Below, piece by piece: positions 53,176 to 59,447 of a DNA stretch of 59,447 nucleotides. The translations under genes were made by a program, and so were the position numbers. Where the stretch lies: the NCBI GenBank assembly GCA_024693365.1, contig JAILLF010000011.1, positions 1 through 59,447 on the forward strand, given 5' to 3'. Every line of letters starts with the position of its first letter. The first letter of the stretch is position 1. Under the pieces are notes generated by a model. It had not been told where the DNA came from, did no database searches, and saw only the letters and a program-made list of their open reading frames with translations. This DNA is from Acetatifactor sp. Lineage in GTDB: Bacteria > Bacillota > Clostridia > Lachnospirales > Lachnospiraceae.

Positions 53176-53290
53176 ATATAATACGTGATTGTCACGAGAG
53201 GATTTGTGGTTGCAGTACGTGGTTGTCACGAGAGGATTTGTGGTTGCAGTACGTGGTTGTCACGTGAGGATTTGGGATTGTTTGCGTGAG
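53155..53290. repeat. 34-bp tandem repeat array starting in a coding end
   Basis: Units TTGTCACGAGAGGATTTGT... at 53155-53188, 53189-53222, 53223-53256 and a diverged 53257-53290. Units two and three are identical. The first unit includes the last codons and stop of the upstream gene, so the array appears to have grown out of the 3' end of that gene. Confidence 0.9.
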
Positions 53291-53310
53291 AACGCGGAGG
53301 AGGGGAATAA

Positions 53311-54381
53311 ATGAATTTTAAGAGTGTCAGATGCCCTAGTTGCAGTAGTCCGTCCGTAAAGGAAATTAGCACTGGCAAATTCGTTTGCGAGAGCTGCGGA
53401 ACCTCCTTTATGGCCGACTATGACAAGGAGGACGTGGAATACGAGAAGCTCAAACAGCAGGCAGAACGCGAAAAGAGAGAGTTTGAGCAAAAACAGAATG
53501 CAATGAATCAGGTTCGCCACATCCAACAAAGCCAGCAGAAGGCCGGGAAAATTGTGGCGCTTGTGATCGTTTGCGTGTTTGCCATGATTTTTATCATTAA
53601 TGCCATTATCTTTTCTACGGTTGCCAGGTCCGCTCTTTCCCATCAACAGTCCGCCGCAAGCAAAAGGGCCGAGCAGGAGGAACGCAAGAAACAGCTTGAA
53701 GAAGAGGCCAGACAGCTTAGAGAGTCCCAAGAGAAGGCTTTGGAGGCAGAAAGGGCAGCGAAGCTGGCGGCATACAAAGTGACGCCGGAGGATCTTCTGG
53801 CAGATGAGTTTTTTGTGGAAAATGCCACGGCAGCCCTCAGAACCAAGCTGGATTCCAATACGACCCTCGTCTGGACAAACTGGGTTTGGAATGAGGAGCC
53901 GGAATATCTGACGAGCTATCTGCTGACGGCCAAGGATGACAATGCGAGGCCGCATAACATGATCATCAATATCTACAAGGTTCACTGGGATAAGGAATAC
54001 GATAAAGAAAAGGGCAAGGTTGAAAAATACGTGATGTACGATGCCACGTGCCTGGAGGACGTGATGCTGGATGCAAGCGGCGTCGTGAACTCGACGTACT
54101 CGTGTGACGGAATATGGCACAGTGAGATCATCGTAAACCAGTTCCTAAACGGATACACGGATTATGATCAATTGATCCGTGAGGAAGTCTTAGGACAGTC
54201 CGGATATAATTACGTGGAATTCCAATTCCCTGGCGCAGTGAAGGGAAATGAGCAGGACGGCTCTGAAGGTAATACGGAAGAGACAACGGAACCAAACGGT
54301 GAGGATTCCTTTTGGGACGATGATGCCGCTGACGGTAATGACTTGCTTTGGGACGACCTTGAAACTGACGATGAGGAATAA
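53311..54381 (+). CDS. Zinc-ribbon, single-pass membrane protein of unknown function
   Basis: 356 residues; ATG with GGAGGAGGGG upstream. An N-terminal zinc ribbon (CPSC at 8-11, CESC at 26-29) is followed by a charged helix, a membrane helix (about 80-102), a coiled coil rich in Glu/Lys/Ala (about 110-150), a globular domain of about 170 residues and an acidic Asp/Glu tail. Similar zinc-ribbon/TM layouts are common in Clostridia, but no specific function is assigned. The zinc ribbon is likely cytosolic and the large domain outside. Confidence 0.7.
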   Translation: MNFKSVRCPSCSSPSVKEISTGKFVCESCGTSFMADYDKEDVEYEKLKQQAEREKREFEQKQNAMNQVRHIQQSQQKAGKIVALVIVCVFAMIFIINAIIFSTVARSALSHQQSAASKRAEQEERKKQLEEEARQLRESQEKALEAERAAKLAAYKVTPEDLLADEFFVENATAALRTKLDSNTTLVWTNWVWNEEPEYLTSYLLTAKDDNARPHNMIINIYKVHWDKEYDKEKGKVEKYVMYDATCLEDVMLDASGVVNSTYSCDGIWHSEIIVNQFLNGYTDYDQLIREEVLGQSGYNYVEFQFPGAVKGNEQDGSEGNTEETTEPNGEDSFWDDDAADGNDLLWDDLETDDEE

Positions 54382-54430
54382 ATAATGACGATATGACAGG
54401 CATCTACTGCGAAAAGGAGAGGTGACCATT

Positions 54431-55201
54431 ATGATCTTAGTAGTTGACGTAGGAAATACCAACCTGACTTGGGGCGTTTATGACGGGAAAGTGTTGAAAG
54501 CGACCTTCCGGATGACAACAAAGACACCGCGCACTTCCGATGAGTACGGCGTACTCCTCACGGAAATGCTTAGAAATCATGGCGTGGATCCCATGGAGCT
54601 CGAGGGTTCCATTGTGGCGAGCGTCGTGCCGGACGTCATGCATGCCCTGTTGGGCGCGCTTAGACGCTACACGAATACAAAGCCGATGAATGTTGGTCCG
54701 GGGATCAAGACCGGCATCAAGGTAGCCGGGGAGGACCCGAAGGGCATTGGCGCCGATCGTATTGTCGACATTGTTGCCGCCTATGAAAAATATGGCGCGC
54801 CGGCACTTGTACTTGACTTTGGCACTGCGACGACCTATGACCTTGTGACGGAGGGCGGCAACTTTAACGTCGGCGTCACCGCACCCGGAATCAAGATCAG
54901 TTCGGAGGCTCTTTGGAAAGAAACGGCCAAGCTTCCTAACGTGGAGATCAAGAAGCCCAAGACCATTCTTGCGCAGGAGACCACCACCAGCATGCAGGCA
55001 GGTCTCTTCTACGGACAGATCGGCCAGACGGAATACATTGTCCGAAAGATCAAGGAGGAGAGCGGCATCAGGAACCTTAAGGTGATCGCGACCGGTGGCC
55101 TTGGCAGGCTGATTGCGGAAGAGACGGACAGCATCGACGTCTATGATCCCTCTCTGACGCTGGACGGCCTGCGGATCATATACGAAAAGAACAAACACTG
55201 A
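54431..55201 (+). CDS. coaX: Type III pantothenate kinase
   Basis: 256 residues from the ATG at 54431; an in-frame GTG three codons upstream overlaps the ribosome site AGGAGAGGTG. The N-terminal phosphate loop DVGNTNLTWG (6-15), GADRIVDIVAA and the DFGTATTYD block are family-defining. It phosphorylates pantothenate in coenzyme A synthesis and needs a monovalent cation. Type III enzymes do not respond to CoA feedback. dus follows. Confidence 0.94.
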   Translation: MILVVDVGNTNLTWGVYDGKVLKATFRMTTKTPRTSDEYGVLLTEMLRNHGVDPMELEGSIVASVVPDVMHALLGALRRYTNTKPMNVGPGIKTGIKVAGEDPKGIGADRIVDIVAAYEKYGAPALVLDFGTATTYDLVTEGGNFNVGVTAPGIKISSEALWKETAKLPNVEIKKPKTILAQETTTSMQAGLFYGQIGQTEYIVRKIKEESGIRNLKVIATGGLGRLIAEETDSIDVYDPSLTLDGLRIIYEKNKH

Positions 55202-55329
55202 CAGCGAGAACAAAACGACGTTACGGCAAAAACAACGATCGATGGAAAATAATGATCGATGAAAACAACGCCCCACGTAAAATAATCGTCGGAGAAAACA
55301 ATCAACGGAAAGAGACGGAACATATTCGC

Positions 55330-56295
55330 ATGAGCAAGCTCGTCATCGGAAACGTCACACTTGAAAACAACGTAATTTTAGCGCCCATGGCAGGTGTCAC
55401 AGACCTGCCATTTCGTTTGCTCTGCCGGGAAATGGGAGTGGGCCTTGTCTGCATGGAGATGGTCAGCGCCAAGGCCATATATTATAACAACAAAAATACC
55501 GAGGAACTGTTAAAGGTTCATCCCGGAGAGCTTCCGGCATCCCTGCAGCTCTTTGGATCGGATCCGGAGATTCTTGCAGCCATGGCGGCAAGAGTGCAGG
55601 ACCGGCCATACAGCTTTATCGACCTCAACATGGGATGCCCCGTTCCAAAGGTTGTAAACAATGGCGAAGGCAGTGCCCTCATGAAAAATCCAAAGCTAGC
55701 GGAACAGATTTTTACCTCTGTGGTAAATTCAGTCAAAAAACCTGTCACCGTCAAGATCCGGAAGGGCTTTGACGATACCCGCGTCAATGCCGTGGAGATC
55801 GCAAGGATCGCGGAGGGCTGCGGCATTGCCGCCATCGCCGTGCATGGACGAACCAGGGAACAATACTACAGCGGAAAAGCAGATTGGGATATTATACGGC
55901 AGGTCAAGGAAGCAGTGAAAATTCCCGTCATTGGCAACGGCGACGTGGACAGTCCGGAAAAGGCTCGAAAGCTCCTGGATGAGACCGGTTGCGACGGCGT
56001 TATGATCGGCCGCGGCGCCCAGGGAAATCCCTGGATCTTCCGGGAGACCATTCATTACCTGGAGACCGGTGAATTGATGCCAAAGCCGACAAACGCAGAG
56101 AAGCGTGAGCTCGTGCGAAGGCATGCGCAGATGGAATTGGAATACAAGGGAGAGTATACCGCCGTTCGGGAGATGCGAAGACATCTTTCCTGGTATACCT
56201 TTGGCATGCCCGGCGCGGCGCGCCTTCGGGGCACCATCAACCAGATGGAGACCATGGACGAGCTGCTGCAGATTATTGATTCCGCATTCTCTTGA
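55330..56295 (+). CDS. dus: tRNA-dihydrouridine synthase
   Basis: 322 residues from the ATG at 55330, chosen because the family starts at ILAPMAGVTDLPFR; an ATG at 55252 in frame would add 26 untypical polar residues, and neither start has a strong ribosome site. Catalytic C103 lies in NMGCPVPKV, with KIRKGF, VHGRTREQ and the FMN phosphate-binding GNGD and MIGRGAQGNPW segments. DusB-like overall. It reduces uridines in the tRNA D-loop using FMN and NADPH. Confidence 0.92.
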   Translation: MSKLVIGNVTLENNVILAPMAGVTDLPFRLLCREMGVGLVCMEMVSAKAIYYNNKNTEELLKVHPGELPASLQLFGSDPEILAAMAARVQDRPYSFIDLNMGCPVPKVVNNGEGSALMKNPKLAEQIFTSVVNSVKKPVTVKIRKGFDDTRVNAVEIARIAEGCGIAAIAVHGRTREQYYSGKADWDIIRQVKEAVKIPVIGNGDVDSPEKARKLLDETGCDGVMIGRGAQGNPWIFRETIHYLETGELMPKPTNAEKRELVRRHAQMELEYKGEYTAVREMRRHLSWYTFGMPGAARLRGTINQMETMDELLQIIDSAFS

Positions 56296-56351
56296 AACAG
56301 CGCTGAAACAGCATCCACGTGCAAAATAGAAACTACGTACGCTTGACGAAA

Positions 56352-56399
56352 CTACGATTGATGAAACTCTTTACACCGCCTACGATTGATGAAACTCTT
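56352..56399. repeat. 20-bp direct repeat at the greA promoter
   Basis: CTACGATTGATGAAACTCTT occurs at 56352-56371 and 56380-56399, a 28-base period. A shorter, degenerate copy precedes it. The second copy runs straight into the -35 hexamer; the first ends beside TTTACA, a weaker copy of that hexamer. Confidence 0.85.
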
Positions 56400-56426
56400 G
56401 ACAGCGAAAACAAAAATGATTATAAT
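56398..56426 (+). promoter_or_regulatory. Perfect-consensus sigma-A promoter of greA
   Basis: TTGACA (56398-56403), exactly 17 bases, TATAAT (56421-56426). Predicted start near 56433, so the longer upstream open frame is not translated and the leader is about 85 bases. Confidence 0.88.
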
Positions 56427-56517
56427 ACTGTCGCATGAGAGACAATATTTGGAAACCATCCGTAATCACGTGGAAGCGGAGCTGATAGATCAAACAATAT
56501 TGGAGGGCATGACTAAA

Positions 56518-57000
56518 ATGCAGGAAAAAAAGAACATTTTGACCTATGAAGGTTTGCGTAAGTATGAGGATGAGCTTCATGAGCTCAAGGTCGTAAGACG
56601 TCAGGAGGTTGCTCAGAAGATCAAAGAGGCCAGAGAGCAGGGAGATCTTTCCGAGAATGCCGAATATGATGCAGCAAAGGATGAGCAGCGTGACATCGAA
56701 GCCCGCATCGAGGAACTTGAAAAGATCCTGAAAAATGCAGAGGTTGTCGTAGAAGACGAAGTAGACCTGAAAAAGATTAACATCGGTTGCAGCGTGAAGA
56801 TTCTTGATTTGGAATTTAGCGAGGAGTTGACCTACAAGATCGTTGGATCTACCGAGGCAAACAGCTTAAAGGGCAAGATTTCCAACGAGAGTCCCGTAGG
56901 TAAGGCCCTGATCGGACATAAGGTTGGCGATTCCGTTGAGGTAGAGACCCAAGCAGGCGTATTTACCTATAAGGTACTTGGCATCACCAGAAGCAACTAA
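56518..57000 (+). CDS. greA: Transcription elongation factor GreA
   Basis: 160 residues from the ATG at 56518 (GGAGGG ends 10 bases upstream; an ATG at 56509 is too close to it). An N-terminal coiled coil carries the acidic tip motif AREQGDLSENAEYDAAKDEQ, and the C-terminal FKBP-like domain includes SPVGKALIGHKVGD. GreA enters the RNA polymerase secondary channel and stimulates cleavage of backtracked RNA. The perfect-consensus promoter suggests strong expression, possibly tempered by the leader. Confidence 0.95.
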   Translation: MQEKKNILTYEGLRKYEDELHELKVVRRQEVAQKIKEAREQGDLSENAEYDAAKDEQRDIEARIEELEKILKNAEVVVEDEVDLKKINIGCSVKILDLEFSEELTYKIVGSTEANSLKGKISNESPVGKALIGHKVGDSVEVETQAGVFTYKVLGITRSN

Positions 57001-57052
57001 GAAAAACTGCCGGTGCATCCCGGCACTTTCAAATGAATTCAGATCATCTTCG

Positions 57053-57078
57053 GAGCGGCAAAGCTTATTTTGCCGCTC
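57053..57078 (+). terminator. Hairpin after greA, possible weak terminator
   Basis: Perfect 10-bp stem GAGCGGCAAA (57053-57062) / TTTGCCGCTC (57069-57078), followed by TCGATTT rather than a clear T-run. A smaller CCGG hairpin precedes it at about 57008-57025. Termination may be partial, letting transcription continue into lysS. Confidence 0.5.
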
Positions 57079-57165
57079 TCGATTTAAGAAGAGAATCAGC
57101 AAGGCTTGCGGCAGCGCCGCGGTCAGGCTGAAAAAGCGATAAATTAACAGTAAGGAGAGAAAACA

Positions 57166-58680
57166 GTGGCAGAGACGCAGAACAACCAGAATCAAAACAA
57201 TCAGAACGCCCCCGTGCAGGACGTAAACCAGCTCTTAAAGGTTCGCCGCGAGAAACTTGCAGCCCTGCAGGAAGCAGGCAAGGATCCCTTCCAGATCACG
57301 AAATTTGACGTGGACACTCACAGCACCGATATTAAGGAAAACTATGCCGAGCTTGAGGGCAAAACCGTTACCATCGCCGGCAGAATGATGTTCAAGCGCG
57401 TCATGGGTAAGGCGTCCTTCTGCAACCTTCAGGACTTAAAGGGCAGCATTCAGTGCTACGTCGCAAGAGATTCCATCGGCGAGGAACCTTACGCCGACTT
57501 CAAGAAATATGACATTGGCGACATCCTGGGCATCACCGGCGAAGTCTTCACCACAAAGACCGGTGAGATCTCCGTTCACGCTTCTTCCGTAACGCTCCTT
57601 ACCAAGAGCCTCCAGATTCTGCCCGAGAAGTTCCATGGCCTCACCGACACCGACACGCAGTATCGCCAAAGATACGTTGACCTCATCATGAACGCCGATT
57701 CCAAGGAGACCTTTATCAAGCGTTCCAAGATCATCAAGGAGATCCGTAACTTCCTTGACGGCCGCGACTTCATGGAGGTTGAGACCCCCATGCTTGTATC
57801 CAACGCCGGCGGCGCTGCCGCAAGACCCTTTGAGACCCATTACAATGCGCTTGATGAGGACGTAAAGCTCCGCATTTCCCTCGAGCTCTACTTAAAGAGA
57901 CTGATCGTTGGAGGACTTGAGAGAGTCTACGAAATTGGCCGCGTATTCCGTAACGAGGGCGTTGACACCAGACATAACCCTGAGTTCACCCTGATGGAGC
58001 TCTACCAGGCCTACACCGACTATGAGGGCATGATGGAGCTTACCGAGAGCATGTTCAAATACCTTGCCGAGAAGGTTTGCGGAACCTCCGTCATCACCTA
58101 CAACGGCATCCAGATCGATTTTGGAAAGCCCTTTGAGCGCATCACCATGATCGACTGTATTAAGAAGTACGCAGGCGTTGACTTTGACGCCGTTAAGACC
58201 GACGAGGAAGCAAAGAAGCTCGCCGATGAGCACCACGTAGAGTACGAGGCACGCCACACCAAGGGCGACATTGTAAACCTCTTCTTCGAAGAGTTCTGCG
58301 AGAAGAACCTGATCCAGCCCACCTTTGTCATGGATCATCCCATCGCCATCTCTCCCCTGACGAAGAAGAAGCCCTCCGACCCCGAGAAGGTAGAGCGCTT
58401 CGAACTCTTCATCAATACCTGGGAGATGTGCAACGCTTACTCCGAGCTTAACGACCCTATCGACCAGAGAGAAAGATTTGCCGCACAGGACGCTGCCTTC
58501 GCGGCAGGCGACGAGGAGGCAAACCACACGGATGAAGACTTCCTGAACGCATTGGAGATCGGCATGCCCCCCACAGGCGGCATTGGCTATGGCATCGACA
58601 GACTTGTGATGCTTTTGACCGACAGCCCTGCAATCCGTGACGTACTGCTCTTCCCGACTATGCGCAGCATTAAGAAATAA
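57166..58680 (+). CDS. lysS: Lysyl-tRNA synthetase, class II
   Basis: 504 residues; GTG start with AAGGAG upstream. An Asn/Gln-rich extension (1-17) precedes the anticodon-binding OB domain (about 65-170) and the class II core: motif 2 region [23 protein letters not shown] and motif 3 [11 protein letters not shown]. It charges tRNA-Lys in the cytosol. No T-box leader is visible in the 165 bases upstream. Codon use is strongly C-ending, as expected of a highly expressed gene. Confidence 0.97.
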   Translation: MAETQNNQNQNNQNAPVQDVNQLLKVRREKLAALQEAGKDPFQITKFDVDTHSTDIKENYAELEGKTVTIAGRMMFKRVMGKASFCNLQDLKGSIQCYVARDSIGEEPYADFKKYDIGDILGITGEVFTTKTGEISVHASSVTLLTKSLQILPEKFHGLTDTDTQYRQRYVDLIMNADSKETFIKRSKIIKEIRNFLDGRDFMEVETPMLVSNAGGAAARPFETHYNALDEDVKLRISLELYLKRLIVGGLERVYEIGRVFRNEGVDTRHNPEFTLMELYQAYTDYEGMMELTESMFKYLAEKVCGTSVITYNGIQIDFGKPFERITMIDCIKKYAGVDFDAVKTDEEAKKLADEHHVEYEARHTKGDIVNLFFEEFCEKNLIQPTFVMDHPIAISPLTKKKPSDPEKVERFELFINTWEMCNAYSELNDPIDQRERFAAQDAAFAAGDEEANHTDEDFLNALEIGMPPTGGIGYGIDRLVMLLTDSPAIRDVLLFPTMRSIKK

Positions 58681-58710
58681 ACCCAATAAATATAAGGGCT
58701 TCGGGACTCG

Positions 58711-58779
58711 AAAATCATTTTGACCACAAAAAGACTACAAGTCAAAATGACTTTATGGGAATTTATCAGAAATGATTTT
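58711..58779 (+). other. Mutually exclusive hairpins after lysS
   Basis: TCATTTTGAC (58715-58724) pairs perfectly with GTCAAAATGA (58741-58750), while the overlapping AAAATCATTT (58711-58720) pairs perfectly with AAATGATTTT (58770-58779). The two cannot form at once. The region contains no gene. It may be part of the lysS 3' end or the edge of an old insertion. Confidence 0.5.
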
Positions 58780-58821
58780 GTGTGAGTTTAGTTTTTTTAT
58801 CATTTGTGCCAGCCGTTTTTG

Positions 58822-58858
58822 GGCCACTTTCTATGTAATGTAGGAAGTGGCCTTTTTT
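58822..58858 (+). terminator. Intrinsic terminator, end of the lysS transcript
   Basis: GGCCACTTTCTA (58822-58833) / TAGGAAGTGGCC (58841-58852) with one mismatch, followed by six T. Confidence 0.85.
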
Positions 58859-58908
58859 GTTTGGAAAATTCCTTTCCGTCAAATTTTTATTCGAAGGGAG
58901 ACTAAAGC

Positions 58909-59040
58909 ATGAATTTGGAACAGGGGGATTTCTTTCCGGAAGAGAACCTGGATGAGGTTCGGGACAAGACGCGCATACTGAGACGAAAATACTTGAAGCT
59001 TCCCTTGTATAACCTCACATTATTCCGATCGAAAAGCTGA
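58909..59040 (+). CDS. 43-codon ORF, possibly a gene remnant
   Basis: ATG at 58909 with AAGGGAG 9 bases upstream. The product begins MNLEQGDFFPEENLDEVRD, continues with a basic stretch TRILRRKYLKLPLY and stops at 59038-59040. A single frame change near the end would extend it by about a dozen residues to a stop at about 59069, so it could be a slightly broken gene. I do not recognise it. It lies between the lysS terminator and the HTH gene. Confidence 0.4.
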   Translation: MNLEQGDFFPEENLDEVRDKTRILRRKYLKLPLYNLTLFRSKS

Positions 59041-59113
59041 TATTCTTCCGATTTGGGCGTTTAACGTGTGAGATTATAGATCAACCAAATAAAGATGACT
59101 TTGTTCGGAAATA

Positions 59114-59156
59114 TATTCAGAAGGATATCAAATACAAATTGACATCCTTCTGAATA
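59114..59156. promoter_or_regulatory. Inverted repeat overlapping the HTH-gene promoter
   Basis: TATTCAGAAGGAT (59114-59126) and its perfect complement ATCCTTCTGAATA (59144-59156), 17 bases apart. The right arm occupies the spacer between the -35 and -10, so a bound protein would block the promoter. Confidence 0.55.
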
Positions 59157-59167
59157 ATGTTTATACT
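59139..59167 (+). promoter_or_regulatory. Sigma-A promoter of the HTH gene
   Basis: TTGACA (59139-59144), 17-base spacer, TATACT (59162-59167), about 36 bases before the ATG. Confidence 0.75.
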
Positions 59168-59202
59168 GTAGGAGATGATAGATGCAAAGGGGGTATGTCC
59201 AT

Positions 59203-59447
59203 ATGAAATCCTGCAAGCAAATGGCTGTGGTATGGGGAATATCGGAGCGTAGAGTGACGGAATTCTGCAAGGAAGGTATGATTCCCGGAGCTGTTAAGGT
59301 AGGTAAGAGATGGCAGATACCGGATGATGCAAAGCGTCCGGCTGATAAGCGTATCGTTACAGGACGATATATCAAGTCGGGAGTAGAGAATGAAAAAAAA
59401 CCACTTCCGGTAGGAATATCGGATTATATCCGTGCACAGTCAGAATA
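59203..59447 (+). CDS. HTH protein, likely N-terminus of an AAA-ATPase-like (DUF1703-type) protein; cut by window end
   Basis: 81 complete codons run open to the window edge from the ATG at 59203, with AAGGGGG 9 bases upstream. Residues 1-50 form an excisionase/MerR-like helix-turn-helix (KQMAVVWGISERRVTEFCKE ... VKVGKRWQIPDD). The following KPLPVGISDYIRAQSE matches, from memory, the opening of AAA-ATPase-like/PD-(D/E)XK proteins (PF09820 with PF08011) that are abundant in Lachnospiraceae and usually begin with such an HTH. The rest lies beyond the window, so the ATPase part is a prediction. Its promoter overlaps an inverted repeat. Confidence 0.6.
   Translation, partial: MKSCKQMAVVWGISERRVTEFCKEGMIPGAVKVGKRWQIPDDAKRPADKRIVTGRYIKSGVENEKKPLPVGISDYIRAQSE

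Noticed and set aside
53155..53290. CRISPR-like array
   Set aside because: Units are head-to-tail with no spacers, only about four copies, and include a stop codon of a real gene; no cas genes are present.
57001..57165. T-box leader for lysS
   Set aside because: No T-box consensus or specifier-loop layout is visible; only small GC-rich hairpins.
1..59447. tRNA, rRNA, insertion sequences or prophage genes
   Set aside because: No CCA-ending cloverleaf pattern, rRNA-like sequence, transposase with terminal repeats, or phage structural gene was found by reading.

Overview
The window reads as a chromosomal segment of an anaerobic, spore-forming Firmicute of the Lachnospiraceae/Clostridia type. 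Supporting signs are spoIIID behind a sigma-E-like promoter, a SleB-type cell wall hydrolase, BspA-type leucine-rich repeats, RelQ, class II LysS, type III pantothenate kinase, MurA with its active cysteine, a SAM-I riboswitch before metK, strong AGGAGG ribosome sites, near-consensus sigma-A promoters and low-to-moderate GC. Almost every gene lies on the + strand; the exceptions are a PAP2 phosphatase, a PAQR/hemolysin-III protein and a small conserved hypothetical. I saw no rRNA, tRNA, CRISPR array, intact insertion sequence or prophage.

Layout. 1-1.7 kb: a tiny ORF, an FlgM-like anti-sigma-28 gene behind a sigma-28-type promoter, and a convergent PAP2 phosphatase. 1.8-8.7 kb: a co-directional run of DHH phosphoesterase, TIR-membrane-propeller protein, PfkB-type sugar kinase and L,D-transpeptidase-like protein. 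This is the most system-like accessory block. 8.7-16.3 kb: an Rpn-type nuclease, then a 2016-residue secreted repeat protein bracketed by two copies of the same terminator element. 16.4-19.8 kb: spoIIID and a VWA/MoxR-AAA pair. 20-23.3 kb: an AT-rich orphan substrate-binding lipoprotein and a leucine-rich-repeat protein. 23.4-29.5 kb: UDP-sugar pyrophosphorylase, a long hairpin element, two tandem esterases, galE and a two-component system.

29.6-47.1 kb is mostly housekeeping and envelope: relQ, coiled-coil tail-anchored protein, flavin reductase, LysM/G5/M23 peptidase, murA, riboswitch-metK, dnaE, pfkA, a TrmH-type methyltransferase, proC and a SleB-like hydrolase with a possible WalR box. 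47.3-50.4 kb is a membrane module NfeD / BI-1-like / SPFH / BI-1-like. 50.5-58.7 kb is argF, birA, a small conserved protein between two different tandem-repeat arrays, a zinc-ribbon membrane protein, coaX, dus, greA and lysS. The right edge (58.9-59.4 kb) begins an accessory zone: a 43-codon ORF and the start of an HTH protein whose promoter overlaps a perfect inverted repeat.

Across the window the tetramer ACGT looks over-represented and ATGT/ACAT under-represented in coding and intergenic DNA. The AT-rich lipoprotein gene shows this much less. This could mark a genome-wide modification/repair or codon-pair bias and deserves a proper count.
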